Shown in pieces: positions 43,587-52,290 of a DNA stretch of 53,499 nt (within the stretch, counting starts at the first letter, position 1; the number at the start of each line of letters is the position of its first letter). Location: NCBI GenBank assembly GCA_002491195.1, contig DKVL01000006.1:1-53499 (forward strand). The letters run 5' to 3'. The notes beneath the pieces were generated by a model. It had not been told where the DNA came from. It searched no databases and saw only the letters and a list, made by a program, of their open reading frames with translations. Source of the DNA: Lachnospiraceae bacterium UBA7179. GTDB taxonomy: Bacteria > Bacillota > Clostridia > Lachnospirales > Lachnospiraceae. The position numbers and the translations under genes were made by a program.

Positions 43587-44498
43587 CTAATCCTTTTTAT
43601 TAAACTCTACAACCCAACCTTTGCCTGCGCTGCCATCGCTTGTCTTATAGTCCCCATATTTTACACTATAGGTAAATGATACTCCCTGCTCCGCCATGAT
43701 CTCACCCAGTACATTCTCCACGGCCTTCTTGACCTTGGATTCATCGCTTCCGACATTTGAATTCCCATATACAGCCCAAAATTTCTTGATGTCATAGCGT
43801 ATTGCCCGGTTTAAAGCCCGTTTGAAGTCCCTGTCATTGCGAAATGGACCAATCAGACTGTCACTGAGATAGTTATTCCGATAAGTGATCAAATACGTCT
43901 GCATCGTCATGTTGGCGACATTTGTATCCACCTTCGCCTCACTTTCATAGACTTCCTTCAGGTATTTACCGCTATTTTGCAAAATACACTGATCCAGCAT
44001 CGCATATCCCATCAGAAAAGAATCAAGATACTTGATATAAGTATTCTCATCCATATCATCAATGTCATCCTTGTCAAAGTCACTAAGCTCCGGATTCCTA
44101 TAAAAGGAAAACGTACCTTTCGTCAGACTGGTGATATCCGTACCCGATACGACGGACCTGGAACTATCCGCATTCAGTGAAACCAGACCGTCACCTGGCA
44201 CATAGTAGGTACCGTTCAATGAGATCCGAAACCAGCCATTGGATGTAACTCCTGTAACATCAATCGGGAGATTCGGTGCTACGGCCGACACAACGACCGA
44301 ATTGAAATCTGGCTGCTGATAGATCTTTGTCTTGTCGTTGCTGTAGAGCACAGCCTTGCTCTCAGTGACCGTAAACTCCGCCGCATATGTCATTTGAAGC
44401 TGGTGGTTCACACCACACGCCTGCGCAGAGGAAAATGCAATCACAGCCGTCATCAGTCCCCCTGCTAACTTCAACCACCATTCTTTTGTCTGTTTCAT
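43587..44498 (-). CDS. secreted SH3-domain protein
   Basis: A 303-residue exported protein: signal peptide (KLAGGLMTAVIAFSSAQA, cut near AYAAEF), then a bacterial SH3 domain (about 45-105; AVLYSNDKTKIYQQPDFNSV, GWFRISLNGTYYVPGDGLV), then a helical domain of unknown type. SH3 domains often bind cell wall peptides. It lies between the M13 peptidase and HD genes. No catalytic motif seen. Confidence 0.78.
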   Translation of the reverse strand: MKQTKEWWLKLAGGLMTAVIAFSSAQACGVNHQLQMTYAAEFTVTESKAVLYSNDKTKIYQQPDFNSVVVSAVAPNLPIDVTGVTSNGWFRISLNGTYYVPGDGLVSLNADSSRSVVSGTDITSLTKGTFSFYRNPELSDFDKDDIDDMDENTYIKYLDSFLMGYAMLDQCILQNSGKYLKEVYESEAKVDTNVANMTMQTYLITYRNNYLSDSLIGPFRNDRDFKRALNRAIRYDIKKFWAVYGNSNVGSDESKVKKAVENVLGEIMAEQGVSFTYSVKYGDYKTSDGSAGKGWVVEFNKKD

Positions 44499-44511
44499 AA
44501 TTCATTCTCCT

Positions 44512-46644
44512 CTACTTCCAGATTCCTACCCTGTCTTCCGGCGCCACATACATTCCATCCGTTTCTTTGATGTCATAGATCTTATAAAAAGCATCGCAGG
44601 AACTTAAGACCGCATTGACACGCACCTTGTTTGGAGAATGGGTGTCCGTGTTTAACAGATACATCATAAAACTTGTCGTATCCTCACTGGCCCAGTTGTA
44701 AGTCATCTGCCCGAACGCCTCGTCAAGCGCCTTCTCATCATCTCCAATAATCGAAGTAATGCAAGTCATCGCGCCAAGATCAGCAATATTTTCCATCAAC
44801 GTAAGTTCCCCATTGACCTTCACACCGATCATTTCGTAATTATTATAATACTCCACAATAGACTGCGACATTCTCTGGTACTCCTCGAGTTCCTCGTCTG
44901 TCCACCACACATTATAGTTTCCATACTCATCATAGAGCGCGCCACTGGAATCAAACGCATGACTGACCTCATGGGCTATAACAAAACCAATCCCTCCCAG
45001 GTTTGCGCCGTAACTGTTATCGCTATCGTAAAATGGCGCCTGCAGAATTGCCGCTGGAAAAATAATCTCATTGTTCAGCGGATCGTACATTGCATTGATT
45101 GTCTGCGGCGTCACATCCCACTCCGACCGGTCAACTTTTGTTCCAAGTTTATTCAGACTGTCCTCGATCGCAACCTGCATGCTCACCAGCAGATTGGACA
45201 ATAAACTTCCTCCCTCGGAGATTGGTGTTACCTGCATCATATCACGGGCTGCCGGCCATCTGTCCGGATAACCGATCTTAACCTGCATCGTCTCCAACTT
45301 CCGGATTGCCTTTTTCTTCGTCGCGTCGCTCATCCAGTCCTGTCTGTTGATGATCACCTCATATTCATCCAGAATCTGCGCGATTATCTCCTCAACTGCC
45401 TCTTTATCCTCTGCTGAAAAATGTTCCTCCACATATAGCACACCAAAATCCCACGGAAGCAGATCCTGCGTCAGATTTTTCCAGGTCTTCTCATCGCCCC
45501 AGCTCTCTGTGATACCATACAGCGCATTTTTCATATCATCGCTAAGCTTCGCATAATTTGCATTGGCATATTCTGCTGTATCGTTCAGCATGACAAACGT
45601 CGAGTAATCCTTAAGCGCCTGCAGATTTTCTTCCACCAACAGGGAGTTGATCTTCTTTGCCTGCTCCACATCCATAACAATATATTTATCCTGTCCGTCC
45701 ACCCGAAGCGTCCTAAGCATCTTCGGTACGTCAATGTTGGTATAAAGATCCTGCAATTGCTGTTCGGTGTATACATTGTACGTCAGGGACGGATCATAAA
45801 GCTGCTCTGTCGTCAGTGTCGATTCACAGATATCGCGCAGAAGCCGTTCAATGGAATCTGTGCTCTGGGCAGCCTCATCCGCTGTCATGCCAAACTCCAT
45901 CAGCATATTATTGATGTAATCCAGATAAAGATCCATGTATTCCTGCGTATTCTCGCCCTCAACATACTCCTTGCCGATCAGAGTATCCGCATACAACATA
46001 TAGACCGCATACTCGCTTGAATCCGCCTTGTCCTGCATGATATTGTAACCGCCGACGATACTGCTAAATCCAAACTCACCGCTTAAATGTGCCAACGCAT
46101 CCACATATTCGTCAATACTTGATGCACTCCTGATACTGTCCATATGCGGTTTTAGTGGTCCGAGCCCTGTCTCTTCGCGATTTTCCATATTGGTCACGCA
46201 CTCATACATATCCTTGATCTTCTGCTCCGGCGTACCCTTTTCATAAGTTTTGCCATCTGTTGCCAGATCATCGATAATGTCCTCCATCTCCGAGCTCACT
46301 ACGGCATTCAATTCGCCAAACCAGTCCCAATGTGCATCGGTTGAGGCAAGCTCGATCTTTGACAGCAGATTTTGATTGACAAACTCATAATAATCATCCT
46401 GATACCGGATCTCGGTGTCTTCCTCGTCCGTATTTTCTTTCTCAATATCTTCTTTCTCAATATCTTCTCTCTCAATATCCTCTACATCTTTTTCATCTGC
46501 CCTGTCCTCTTTTGCACTGTTGAACAGATCTTTAATACTGCTCTTTGTCTCTGTCCCAGCTGCATTTGCATCCTCCGCATGACACCCCATAAGCTGCAGT
46601 GCCACAACTGCCGCCATCAGTAACGCCAGTAATCTCTTTTTCAT
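44512..46644 (-). CDS. M13-family zinc metallopeptidase (neprilysin/PepO-like), lipoprotein
   Basis: An extracellular, lipid-anchored endopeptidase. The 710 residues start with a lipoprotein signal (MKKRLLALLMAAVVALQ, lipobox LMGC) and a charged repeat tail (REDIEKEDIEKENTDEED). The M13 N-terminal domain follows, then the catalytic part with MYDPLNNEIIFPAAILQAPF, the zinc motif HEVSH in IGFVIAHEVSHAFDSSG, and ENIADLGAM (third ligand and Asp). The end VAPEDRVGIWK matches the family. It is first in an operon with the SH3 and HD genes. Substrate not known. Confidence 0.94.
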   Translation of the reverse strand: MKKRLLALLMAAVVALQLMGCHAEDANAAGTETKSSIKDLFNSAKEDRADEKDVEDIEREDIEKEDIEKENTDEEDTEIRYQDDYYEFVNQNLLSKIELASTDAHWDWFGELNAVVSSEMEDIIDDLATDGKTYEKGTPEQKIKDMYECVTNMENREETGLGPLKPHMDSIRSASSIDEYVDALAHLSGEFGFSSIVGGYNIMQDKADSSEYAVYMLYADTLIGKEYVEGENTQEYMDLYLDYINNMLMEFGMTADEAAQSTDSIERLLRDICESTLTTEQLYDPSLTYNVYTEQQLQDLYTNIDVPKMLRTLRVDGQDKYIVMDVEQAKKINSLLVEENLQALKDYSTFVMLNDTAEYANANYAKLSDDMKNALYGITESWGDEKTWKNLTQDLLPWDFGVLYVEEHFSAEDKEAVEEIIAQILDEYEVIINRQDWMSDATKKKAIRKLETMQVKIGYPDRWPAARDMMQVTPISEGGSLLSNLLVSMQVAIEDSLNKLGTKVDRSEWDVTPQTINAMYDPLNNEIIFPAAILQAPFYDSDNSYGANLGGIGFVIAHEVSHAFDSSGALYDEYGNYNVWWTDEELEEYQRMSQSIVEYYNNYEMIGVKVNGELTLMENIADLGAMTCITSIIGDDEKALDEAFGQMTYNWASEDTTSFMMYLLNTDTHSPNKVRVNAVLSSCDAFYKIYDIKETDGMYVAPEDRVGIWK
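46440..46485. repeat. 15-bp tandem repeats in the M13 gene
   Basis: About three copies of a unit like TCAATATCTTCTTTC encode the EDIEK repeats after the lipobox. Confidence 0.7.
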
Positions 46645-46755
46645 ACCTGCTATCCTCTCCCAACTTCTTTATCATAGATATTTATATTCTATAACAAACC
46701 TGAGCAAAACACAACAATTTACTTTCGTCGGGATACGATTTTTGAATAAGTTTAT

Positions 46756-46799
46756 ATTTTAAATGGCAGATCAGGTTTCCCCGATCTGCCATTTAAAAT
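46756..46799. terminator. terminator of cysK
   Basis: A long stem ATTTTAAATGGCAGATC/GATCTGCCATTTAAAAT lies just past the cysK stop (46803). Confidence 0.92.
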
Positions 46800-46802
46800 C
46801 AT

Positions 46803-47732
46803 CTATTCTGTAAAAAGCGGTGTCGAGTAATATCTGTCACCACTGTCGGGTAAGAGCGCCACAATCGTCTTTCCCTCATTCTCTGGTCGCTCTGCCAATC
46901 GTATCGCCGCATAAAGCGCCGCGCCCGAGGATATCCCTGTGAGGATTCCCTCCTTCTTTGTAAGTTCTTTTGATGTCTCAAATGCCTGGTCATTTTCAAC
47001 TCTGATAATCTCGTCATAGATGCCCGTGTCCAGCACTCCTGGCACAAACCCTGCTCCGATACCCTGTATCTTGTGCGGGCCTGACTTGCCGCCAGACAAA
47101 ACAGGCGAGTTTGCCGGCTCCACAGCCACGATCCTGACGCCTGCATTTCTCTCTTTCAGATACTTTCCAACACCTGTCACCGTGCCGCCAGTGCCAACGC
47201 CTGCCACGAAGATGTCCACCCTGCCCTCAGTGTCCTCCCAGATCTCTGGCCCTGTCGTCTCATAGTGTACCTGTGCATTGGCCGGATTGTCAAACTGTCC
47301 TGGAATATAGGCACTCTCGATTTCTTTTGCGAGCTCCTCCGCCTTCGCAATGGCTCCCTGCATTCCCTTTGCACCTTCCGTCAGGACAATCTCTGCGCCA
47401 TATGCTTTCAGAATATTTCTGCGCTCCACGCTCATCGTTTCCGGCATCGTAAGAATCGCACGATATCCTTTTGCCGCCGCAATCGCCGCAAGCCCGATGC
47501 CTGTGTTTCCGCTGGTGGGCTCGATGATCACAGAGCCTTCTTTTAACAAGCCCTTTTCCTCCGCTGCCTTAATCATATAGAATGCAGCCCTGTCCTTCAC
47601 GCTCCCTGCTGGATTTCTGTACTCAAGTTTTACAAGTACTCTTGCCTTCAGGTCATGTGCATGTTCCACATTGACAACCTCCACAAGAGGCGTTTTGCCA
47701 ATAATCTCTGTAAATCCTTTATATACTGCCAT
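46803..47732 (-). CDS. cysK: cysteine synthase A (O-acetylserine thiol-lyase)
   Basis: Makes cysteine from O-acetylserine and sulfide. The 309 residues are a fold type II PLP enzyme: the PLP lysine in NPAGSVKDRAAFYMI (near residue 44), PTSGNTGIGLAAIAAAKGYR, GVGTGGTVTGVGKYL (phosphate loop) and GISSGAA. Length is typical. It follows metY with an R1 hairpin between, and the pair is probably one sulfur-assimilation operon. Confidence 0.96.
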   Translation of the reverse strand: MAVYKGFTEIIGKTPLVEVVNVEHAHDLKARVLVKLEYRNPAGSVKDRAAFYMIKAAEEKGLLKEGSVIIEPTSGNTGIGLAAIAAAKGYRAILTMPETMSVERRNILKAYGAEIVLTEGAKGMQGAIAKAEELAKEIESAYIPGQFDNPANAQVHYETTGPEIWEDTEGRVDIFVAGVGTGGTVTGVGKYLKERNAGVRIVAVEPANSPVLSGGKSGPHKIQGIGAGFVPGVLDTGIYDEIIRVENDQAFETSKELTKKEGILTGISSGAALYAAIRLAERPENEGKTIVALLPDSGDRYYSTPLFTE

Positions 47733-47760
47733 TTTTCCATTTCCTTTCTCATTAAATTCG

Positions 47761-47822
47761 GTGTGACGCTTTAGATTTTCTTAGCGGGTGTCTTTTAGCC
47801 GCTTAGAAAATCTCTTCACACT
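47761..47822 (-). repeat. R1 repeat, third-hairpin copy between metY and cysK
   Basis: It carries only the long hairpin (TTAGATTTTCTTAGCGG / GCCGCTTAGAAAATCT) and the end CTTCACACT. Its end overlaps the metY stop codon by two bases, so the hairpin follows the coding end directly. Confidence 0.9.
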
Positions 47823-49125
47823 ACACTGCCTTGAAAGCTTCTTCAAGATCTTCAATAATATCATCGATGTGTTCTGTACCGATTGACAGGCGGATTGTAT
47901 TGGGCTTGATGCCTTGATCTGCTTTCTCCTCGTCGTTGAGCTCTGCGTGTGTCGTCGAGTATGGGTGAATAACGAGCGACTTCACGTCCGCCACATTTGC
48001 CAGCAATGAAAACAGTTCCAGATTATCAATAAAGTCCTTCGCTTGCTGCTCGCCGCCTTTGATCTCGAATGTAAAGATCGAACCACCGCCGTTCGGGAAG
48101 TATTTCCTGTAAAGTCTCTGCTGCTCCGGATCTGTCGTCACTGCAGGATGATTTACCTTTTCTACTAATGGATGTTTTGACAGATACTCCACAACTTTCA
48201 GCGCATTTTCCACATGGCGCTCCACGCGGAGAGAAAGCGTCTCAAGCCCCTGTAGAAAGATAAATGCATGGAACGGAGAAAGCGTAGCGCCTGTGTCTCT
48301 TAACAGGATCGCACGGATCCTGGTAATAAACGCTGCCGGTCCCGCTGCATCCACAAAGCTAATGCCATGATAGCTGGGATTGGGTTCTGTAAACTGTGGG
48401 AACTTTCCGCTTGCTTTCCAGTCAAATTTTCCTGCGTCAATGATCACACCGCCGATGGTTGTGCCATGTCCTCCGATAAACTTCGTAGCGGAATGAACCA
48501 CGATATCCGCGCCATACTCAATCGGTCTCACCAGATAGGGCGTAGCAAACGTGCTGTCGACAACTAATGGAAGATTGTGCGCATGTGCGATCTTTGCAAC
48601 TGCCTCGATATCCGCGACCTCCGAGTTGGGATTTCCGAGCGTTTCTATATAGAGTGCCTTTGTGTTGTCCTGTATTGCCTTCTCAAAGTTACCTGTGTCG
48701 AGCGGATCCACAAAAGTTGTTGTCACGCCATAATCAACCAGCGTATGTGCGAGCAGATTGTATGTACCGCCATAAATATTCTTGGCTACAACGATATGCC
48801 CGCCGTTCTGCGCAAGGTTTTGAATCGTGTAGGTAACAGCCGCTGCTCCTGACGCCACAGCAAGCGCCGCAACACCTCCCTCGAGTGCCGCCATGCGCTG
48901 CTCGAAGATGTCCTCTGTAGGATTGGTCAATCTGCCATAAATGTTTCCTGCGTCCTGCAGGGCAAATCGCGCCGCCGCATGTGCTGAATCCCTGAACACA
49001 AACGACGATGTCTGATAGATCGGCACCGCCCTTGCATCCGTCACCGGATCGGGTGCTTCCTGCCCTACATGAAGCTGTAATGTCTCAAATTTTAAATTTC
49101 TGTCCGCATAGTTTTTCTTACTCAT
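47821..49125 (-). CDS. metY: O-acetylhomoserine sulfhydrylase
   Basis: Makes homocysteine from O-acetylhomoserine and sulfide (or, with methanethiol, methionine). The 434 residues are a Cys/Met metabolism PLP enzyme: FETLQLHVGQEAPDPVTDAR, YGRLTNPTEDIFEQRMAALE, PLP lysine in VVHSATKFIGGHGTTIGG, and the long middle insert typical of MetY rather than MetB. The ATG at 49125 has GGAGG 8 nt upstream; the frame is open to 49293 but a strong promoter lies inside that part. It leads the metY-cysK operon. Confidence 0.95.
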   Translation of the reverse strand: MSKKNYADRNLKFETLQLHVGQEAPDPVTDARAVPIYQTSSFVFRDSAHAAARFALQDAGNIYGRLTNPTEDIFEQRMAALEGGVAALAVASGAAAVTYTIQNLAQNGGHIVVAKNIYGGTYNLLAHTLVDYGVTTTFVDPLDTGNFEKAIQDNTKALYIETLGNPNSEVADIEAVAKIAHAHNLPLVVDSTFATPYLVRPIEYGADIVVHSATKFIGGHGTTIGGVIIDAGKFDWKASGKFPQFTEPNPSYHGISFVDAAGPAAFITRIRAILLRDTGATLSPFHAFIFLQGLETLSLRVERHVENALKVVEYLSKHPLVEKVNHPAVTTDPEQQRLYRKYFPNGGGSIFTFEIKGGEQQAKDFIDNLELFSLLANVADVKSLVIHPYSTTHAELNDEEKADQGIKPNTIRLSIGTEHIDDIIEDLEEAFKAV

Positions 49126-49191
49126 AATATTCTCCTCCCTCAGTTGCTCTATCTCTATTCCTATTGGATTAGTATGTTTTAACATATATGT

Positions 49192-49220
49192 ATCATACAC
49201 CTGTATTCCCAGTATGTCAA
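49192..49220 (-). promoter_or_regulatory. sigma-A promoter of metY-cysK
   Basis: On the minus strand TTGACA (49220-49215), a 17-bp spacer and TATGAT (49197-49192). CCTATTG and CCAATAGG words around it (about 49160 and 49222) might bind a sulfur regulator. Confidence 0.8.
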
Positions 49221-49249
49221 TAGGATTTATATATTTTTTTACACTTCGA

Positions 49250-49819
49250 TTACACATCAAACACTGAGCCTGTACCGCTGTGTATGGTTCCATCCTTTTC
49301 TGTATATGTATACTTGAAACGCGGCTCTCTTTTCGCGCTCTGGTAAAACCGCATCAAAATATCAGCAGCATCCGCCTTTTTCTCGACTCCCAGACGCTGC
49401 GCCAGTTCCTGCTGTGCCGCCGGCAAGTCAAAATCACACAAATCCTGGGCATTGTCTACATGCTCCTCATATATTTCTTCTGCAAACGCGCAAAGCTCCT
49501 CTGCATCCTCATATGCATCTTCCCATAAATAGTCTGTCCATCCTGGACAATTTACCATAAATTCAAAGAACTCCTGAAGGTTGTCCGCGATCCTCCCGCA
49601 CCGTCCTTCACTCCCCCAATAACCAATCGAGCCATCTTCCAGCAAAATGAACTCACTTCCACTCTTTTCTCCGGCGAATGTTTTGCCTGGGATATTGTAG
49701 ACAAGATGCCCGGATTCATCCTGAGGAACCCTCAATTCCGGAAAGATTTCCATATCGCAGACATCCGATAATAAATCAGACAGGTCGCTGTCTCCACGTA
49801 GTTTACTGATCAGATCCAT
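49250..49819 (-). CDS. hypothetical protein, SMI1/KNR4 (SUKH)-like
   Basis: A 189-residue acidic protein. The segment FILLEDGSIGYWGSEGRCGR followed by a helical WxDYLW stretch resembles SUKH/SMI1-type proteins, which include immunity proteins against contact-dependent toxins, but the match is weak. No toxin gene is nearby. The start at 49819 (MDLISKL) has an AAAGG box upstream; a GTG at 49828 is an alternative. Function not known. Confidence 0.7.
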   Translation of the reverse strand: MDLISKLRGDSDLSDLLSDVCDMEIFPELRVPQDESGHLVYNIPGKTFAGEKSGSEFILLEDGSIGYWGSEGRCGRIADNLQEFFEFMVNCPGWTDYLWEDAYEDAEELCAFAEEIYEEHVDNAQDLCDFDLPAAQQELAQRLGVEKKADAADILMRFYQSAKREPRFKYTYTEKDGTIHSGTGSVFDV

Positions 49820-49886
49820 CACTGTCACCCTTTCTTATACTCTATTTACTCTGCCACTATTATAACACCAGCACACCCACTGCTAC

Positions 49887-49939
49887 AATTCACACCTGTG
49901 CCATTTTTTATCAAATTATCAGTTATTGAGGTGTGAATT
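49887..49939. repeat. inverted repeat in divergent promoter region
   Basis: AATTCACACCT and AGGTGTGAATT are perfect 11-bp arms 31 bp apart, between the SUKH-like gene and the HAD gene. They could be paired operator half-sites or a leader hairpin. Confidence 0.55.
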
Positions 49940-49978
49940 ATAACAAATTTTGCACACAGATTGATAAAGGACATCTAT

Positions 49979-50007
49979 TTGACATTTTTGTGTTTTTCCG
50001 ATATATT
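49979..50007 (+). promoter_or_regulatory. sigma-A promoter of the HAD gene
   Basis: TTGACA (49979-49984), a 17-bp spacer and TATATT (50002-50007), 41 bp before the ATG. Confidence 0.75.
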
Positions 50008-50047
50008 AAGATACTGTAGAATGATAATTCATAAGGAGAGCCTGATC

Positions 50048-50842
50048 ATGTCAATAAAAATCGCTTTTTTCGATATCGATGGAACACTGACATCAGAGGT
50101 GAACGGACGCGTGCCTGAGGACGCAGCTGCTGCGATTGCCAGGGCGCGCGCCAACGGAAATCTGATGTTTATCAACACAGGGAGATGTTTTCAGAATGTG
50201 GAATCCCGATTCCGCGAGGTCGGCTGGGACGGTTATGTATGCGGGTGTGGTACAAATATCTACTGCGGTGGTCAGGATGTACTGCATGTTTCTCAGACAC
50301 ACTCCACGACAATGCGCATTCTGAACGCGGCGCGGCAGACTGATGTGGATATTTTATTTGAATCGCGGATCCAGGTGGCTTTTGACCTGTCACGCCCTCT
50401 GCGCCATCCAGATGCGCTCCGCCAGTATCAGGCCTTTGTCAACCGCCAGTATGACATGCCCGAAGATCTGGAAAATCCAAATTTCTTCTCTGATAAATTT
50501 GTCATCTGGTATCAGGAAGAGGCGCAGTTGACTGCTTTCCGCCAGGTCAGCGACCGCTGGTTTACCTGTATCGACAGAGGCGGAACCTTCCGGGAATTTG
50601 TTCCGCATGGATACTCCAAAGCATCAGGGATTCAGTATGTATTGGATTATTATGGACTCGATCTGACTGACGCCTATGCTTTCGGGGACAGCAACAACGA
50701 CCTGTCCATGCTCTCCTATGTCCCCCACAGTATCGCGATGGGAAACGCATCGCCCCAAAGCCTTTTTGACCAGGTGGAATATGTGACCGCAAAATCCAGC
50801 TGCGGCGGCATCCGGCAGGCCTTGGAGCACTTTTGTTTCTAG
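50048..50842 (+). CDS. HAD-superfamily phosphatase, Cof type (IIB)
   Basis: Likely dephosphorylates a small sugar phosphate or cofactor. The 264 residues show motif I IAFFDIDGTLTSE, motif II INTGR, a C2-type cap domain, the Lys of HGYSKASGI and motif IV AYAFGDSNNDLSMLS. AAGGAG precedes the ATG at 50048; the open frame to 49961 includes the promoter and is rejected. It ends by overlapping the convergent DUF402 gene by 4 nt. Confidence 0.93.
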   Translation: MSIKIAFFDIDGTLTSEVNGRVPEDAAAAIARARANGNLMFINTGRCFQNVESRFREVGWDGYVCGCGTNIYCGGQDVLHVSQTHSTTMRILNAARQTDVDILFESRIQVAFDLSRPLRHPDALRQYQAFVNRQYDMPEDLENPNFFSDKFVIWYQEEAQLTAFRQVSDRWFTCIDRGGTFREFVPHGYSKASGIQYVLDYYGLDLTDAYAFGDSNNDLSMLSYVPHSIAMGNASPQSLFDQVEYVTAKSSCGGIRQALEHFCF

Positions 50843-51375
50843 GCATCTGCTGCGATGTCATAGCACTTGTTTGTATACTCTCTAAAGGAATCAATATCGC
50901 CCAGTAAACTATTTTTGAGTTCGTCAGCGGTACGAATCGCAAGATTGAATTGTTCCTGCGTAATATCTTTCTGGCGCAGCGCTTCCTCCAGCTCATCCAT
51001 ATCGTCCACTTTGATTTCCCCATTCGGAAAGACGATAAGATCGAGATACAGATCATCGAAATAAGGAATCCCATCTGTGTCAATTCCCTGCGCTGCGATC
51101 ATGTCAATGTACCATACCAGTATATCGTTTTGCTCATTCATCATGGCAGTGATGCAATAATAACCGTCCTGCGGCAGAATGGACAGCCACTTGAGGCCCT
51201 TGTCGCAGACTACAAACTCGTTTTCGTGGAAGTTCCACTTCTGTGCCTCGGTTACTCCTTTGATCTCAAGCAACCCGATATAGCCTTTGTAAAAGTCTGT
51301 GTTCACTTGTCTGCCGGATAGTTCTTTTGATGTGATGCACTTCCATTCATCGTAGGACAGCCTGCTTCTCTTCAT
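50839..51375 (-). CDS. DUF402-domain protein
   Basis: A 178-residue protein with the DUF402 core (NDILVWYIDMIAAQGID, GIPYFDDLYLDLIVFPNGEI, then a DELEEAL helix). Related proteins (FomD-like, YgaC/Ntdp) hydrolyse nucleotides using the conserved Asp residues in this stretch. Start at the ATG at 51375 with GAGGAG 10 nt upstream; TTG at 51393 is an alternative. Substrate not known. Confidence 0.85.
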   Translation of the reverse strand: MKRSRLSYDEWKCITSKELSGRQVNTDFYKGYIGLLEIKGVTEAQKWNFHENEFVVCDKGLKWLSILPQDGYYCITAMMNEQNDILVWYIDMIAAQGIDTDGIPYFDDLYLDLIVFPNGEIKVDDMDELEEALRQKDITQEQFNLAIRTADELKNSLLGDIDSFREYTNKCYDIAADA

Positions 51376-51435
51376 ACGTATTTCACTCCTCAAAACTTTT
51401 GTACGTTTATTTTTCTACCGTTTTTAATCATAAGA

Positions 51436-52179
51436 TTACGCTTTCGAAGCTCCATCCACAGACAGAATCTCTCCTGTAACATAACTGGCCAGATCGCTCG
51501 CCAGATACAGGAATGCATTGGCCACTTCCTCCGGCTCGCCAGCTCTCCCTAACGGGATTTTTGCAGAGATTGCCTTGACAGTCGCCTCTGGCAATGCAGC
51601 CACCATATCCGTCCTGGTCACTCCCGGCGCCACTGCATTGACACGGATCTTGTCTTTTCCAAGCTCTCTTGCAAGAGAAATGGTAATGCCATTGACCGCA
51701 AACTTGCTGGCTGGATACCCCACGCCTGCCGGCTGTCCCGAGATGCTTACCATCGAGCTGGTGTTGATGATGCAGCCACCGCCCTGCTCCTTCATAATCT
51801 TTGCAGTCGGCAGGATCGCATAAAATACTGCCTTTACATTCAGGTCGATCACCTTGTCAAACTCTTCGGCTGTGTAATCATACAGAGGCGTACTTTGAGA
51901 GATTCCTGCATTGTTGACCAGAATATCGATCCTGCCAAATTTGTCTTTTACTTCTAAAATTGCCTTCTCAACTTCTGCGGCATCTGTGAGTTTTGGAAAT
52001 TTTCCATCCACCTCCCAGCTGTTGTTTTCTTCTTTTAATTTCTGCAGTGCTTTGTCAACGGACTCCTGACGGGATCCAAACAGCACAACTTTAGCGCCAT
52101 TGGCAAGATATTTCCTGACGATCTCAAAACCGATTCCTCTCGTTCCGCCTGTTACAATTGCTACTTTTCCTTTTAACAT
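51436..52179 (-). CDS. fabG: 3-oxoacyl-ACP reductase-like SDR
   Basis: NADPH-dependent short-chain dehydrogenase of the FabG type. The 247 residues show VAIVTGGTRGIGFEI (cofactor site), LVNNAGIS, the catalytic Ser of NTSSMVSISG and the Tyr/Lys of GYPASKFAVN, and a C-terminal ASYVTGEILSVDGA. It stands alone, away from other fatty-acid genes, so it may act on another ketone or alcohol; the family is sure but the substrate is not. Confidence 0.88.
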   Translation of the reverse strand: MLKGKVAIVTGGTRGIGFEIVRKYLANGAKVVLFGSRQESVDKALQKLKEENNSWEVDGKFPKLTDAAEVEKAILEVKDKFGRIDILVNNAGISQSTPLYDYTAEEFDKVIDLNVKAVFYAILPTAKIMKEQGGGCIINTSSMVSISGQPAGVGYPASKFAVNGITISLARELGKDKIRVNAVAPGVTRTDMVAALPEATVKAISAKIPLGRAGEPEEVANAFLYLASDLASYVTGEILSVDGASKA

Positions 52180-52290
52180 GATCCTTTAATCCTTTCTTTC
52201 CATAATGTTTTCACTCCAATATCAGTATGTCCAAACTGAAAGATAAAATGTCGCATTGTCTGTCAAAGAATATAATTATGATTTCATCCT

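Noticed and set aside
49126..49293. Longer metY start at 49293
   Set aside because: The extension contains a consensus promoter and overlaps the next gene; the ATG at 49125 has a strong ribosome site.
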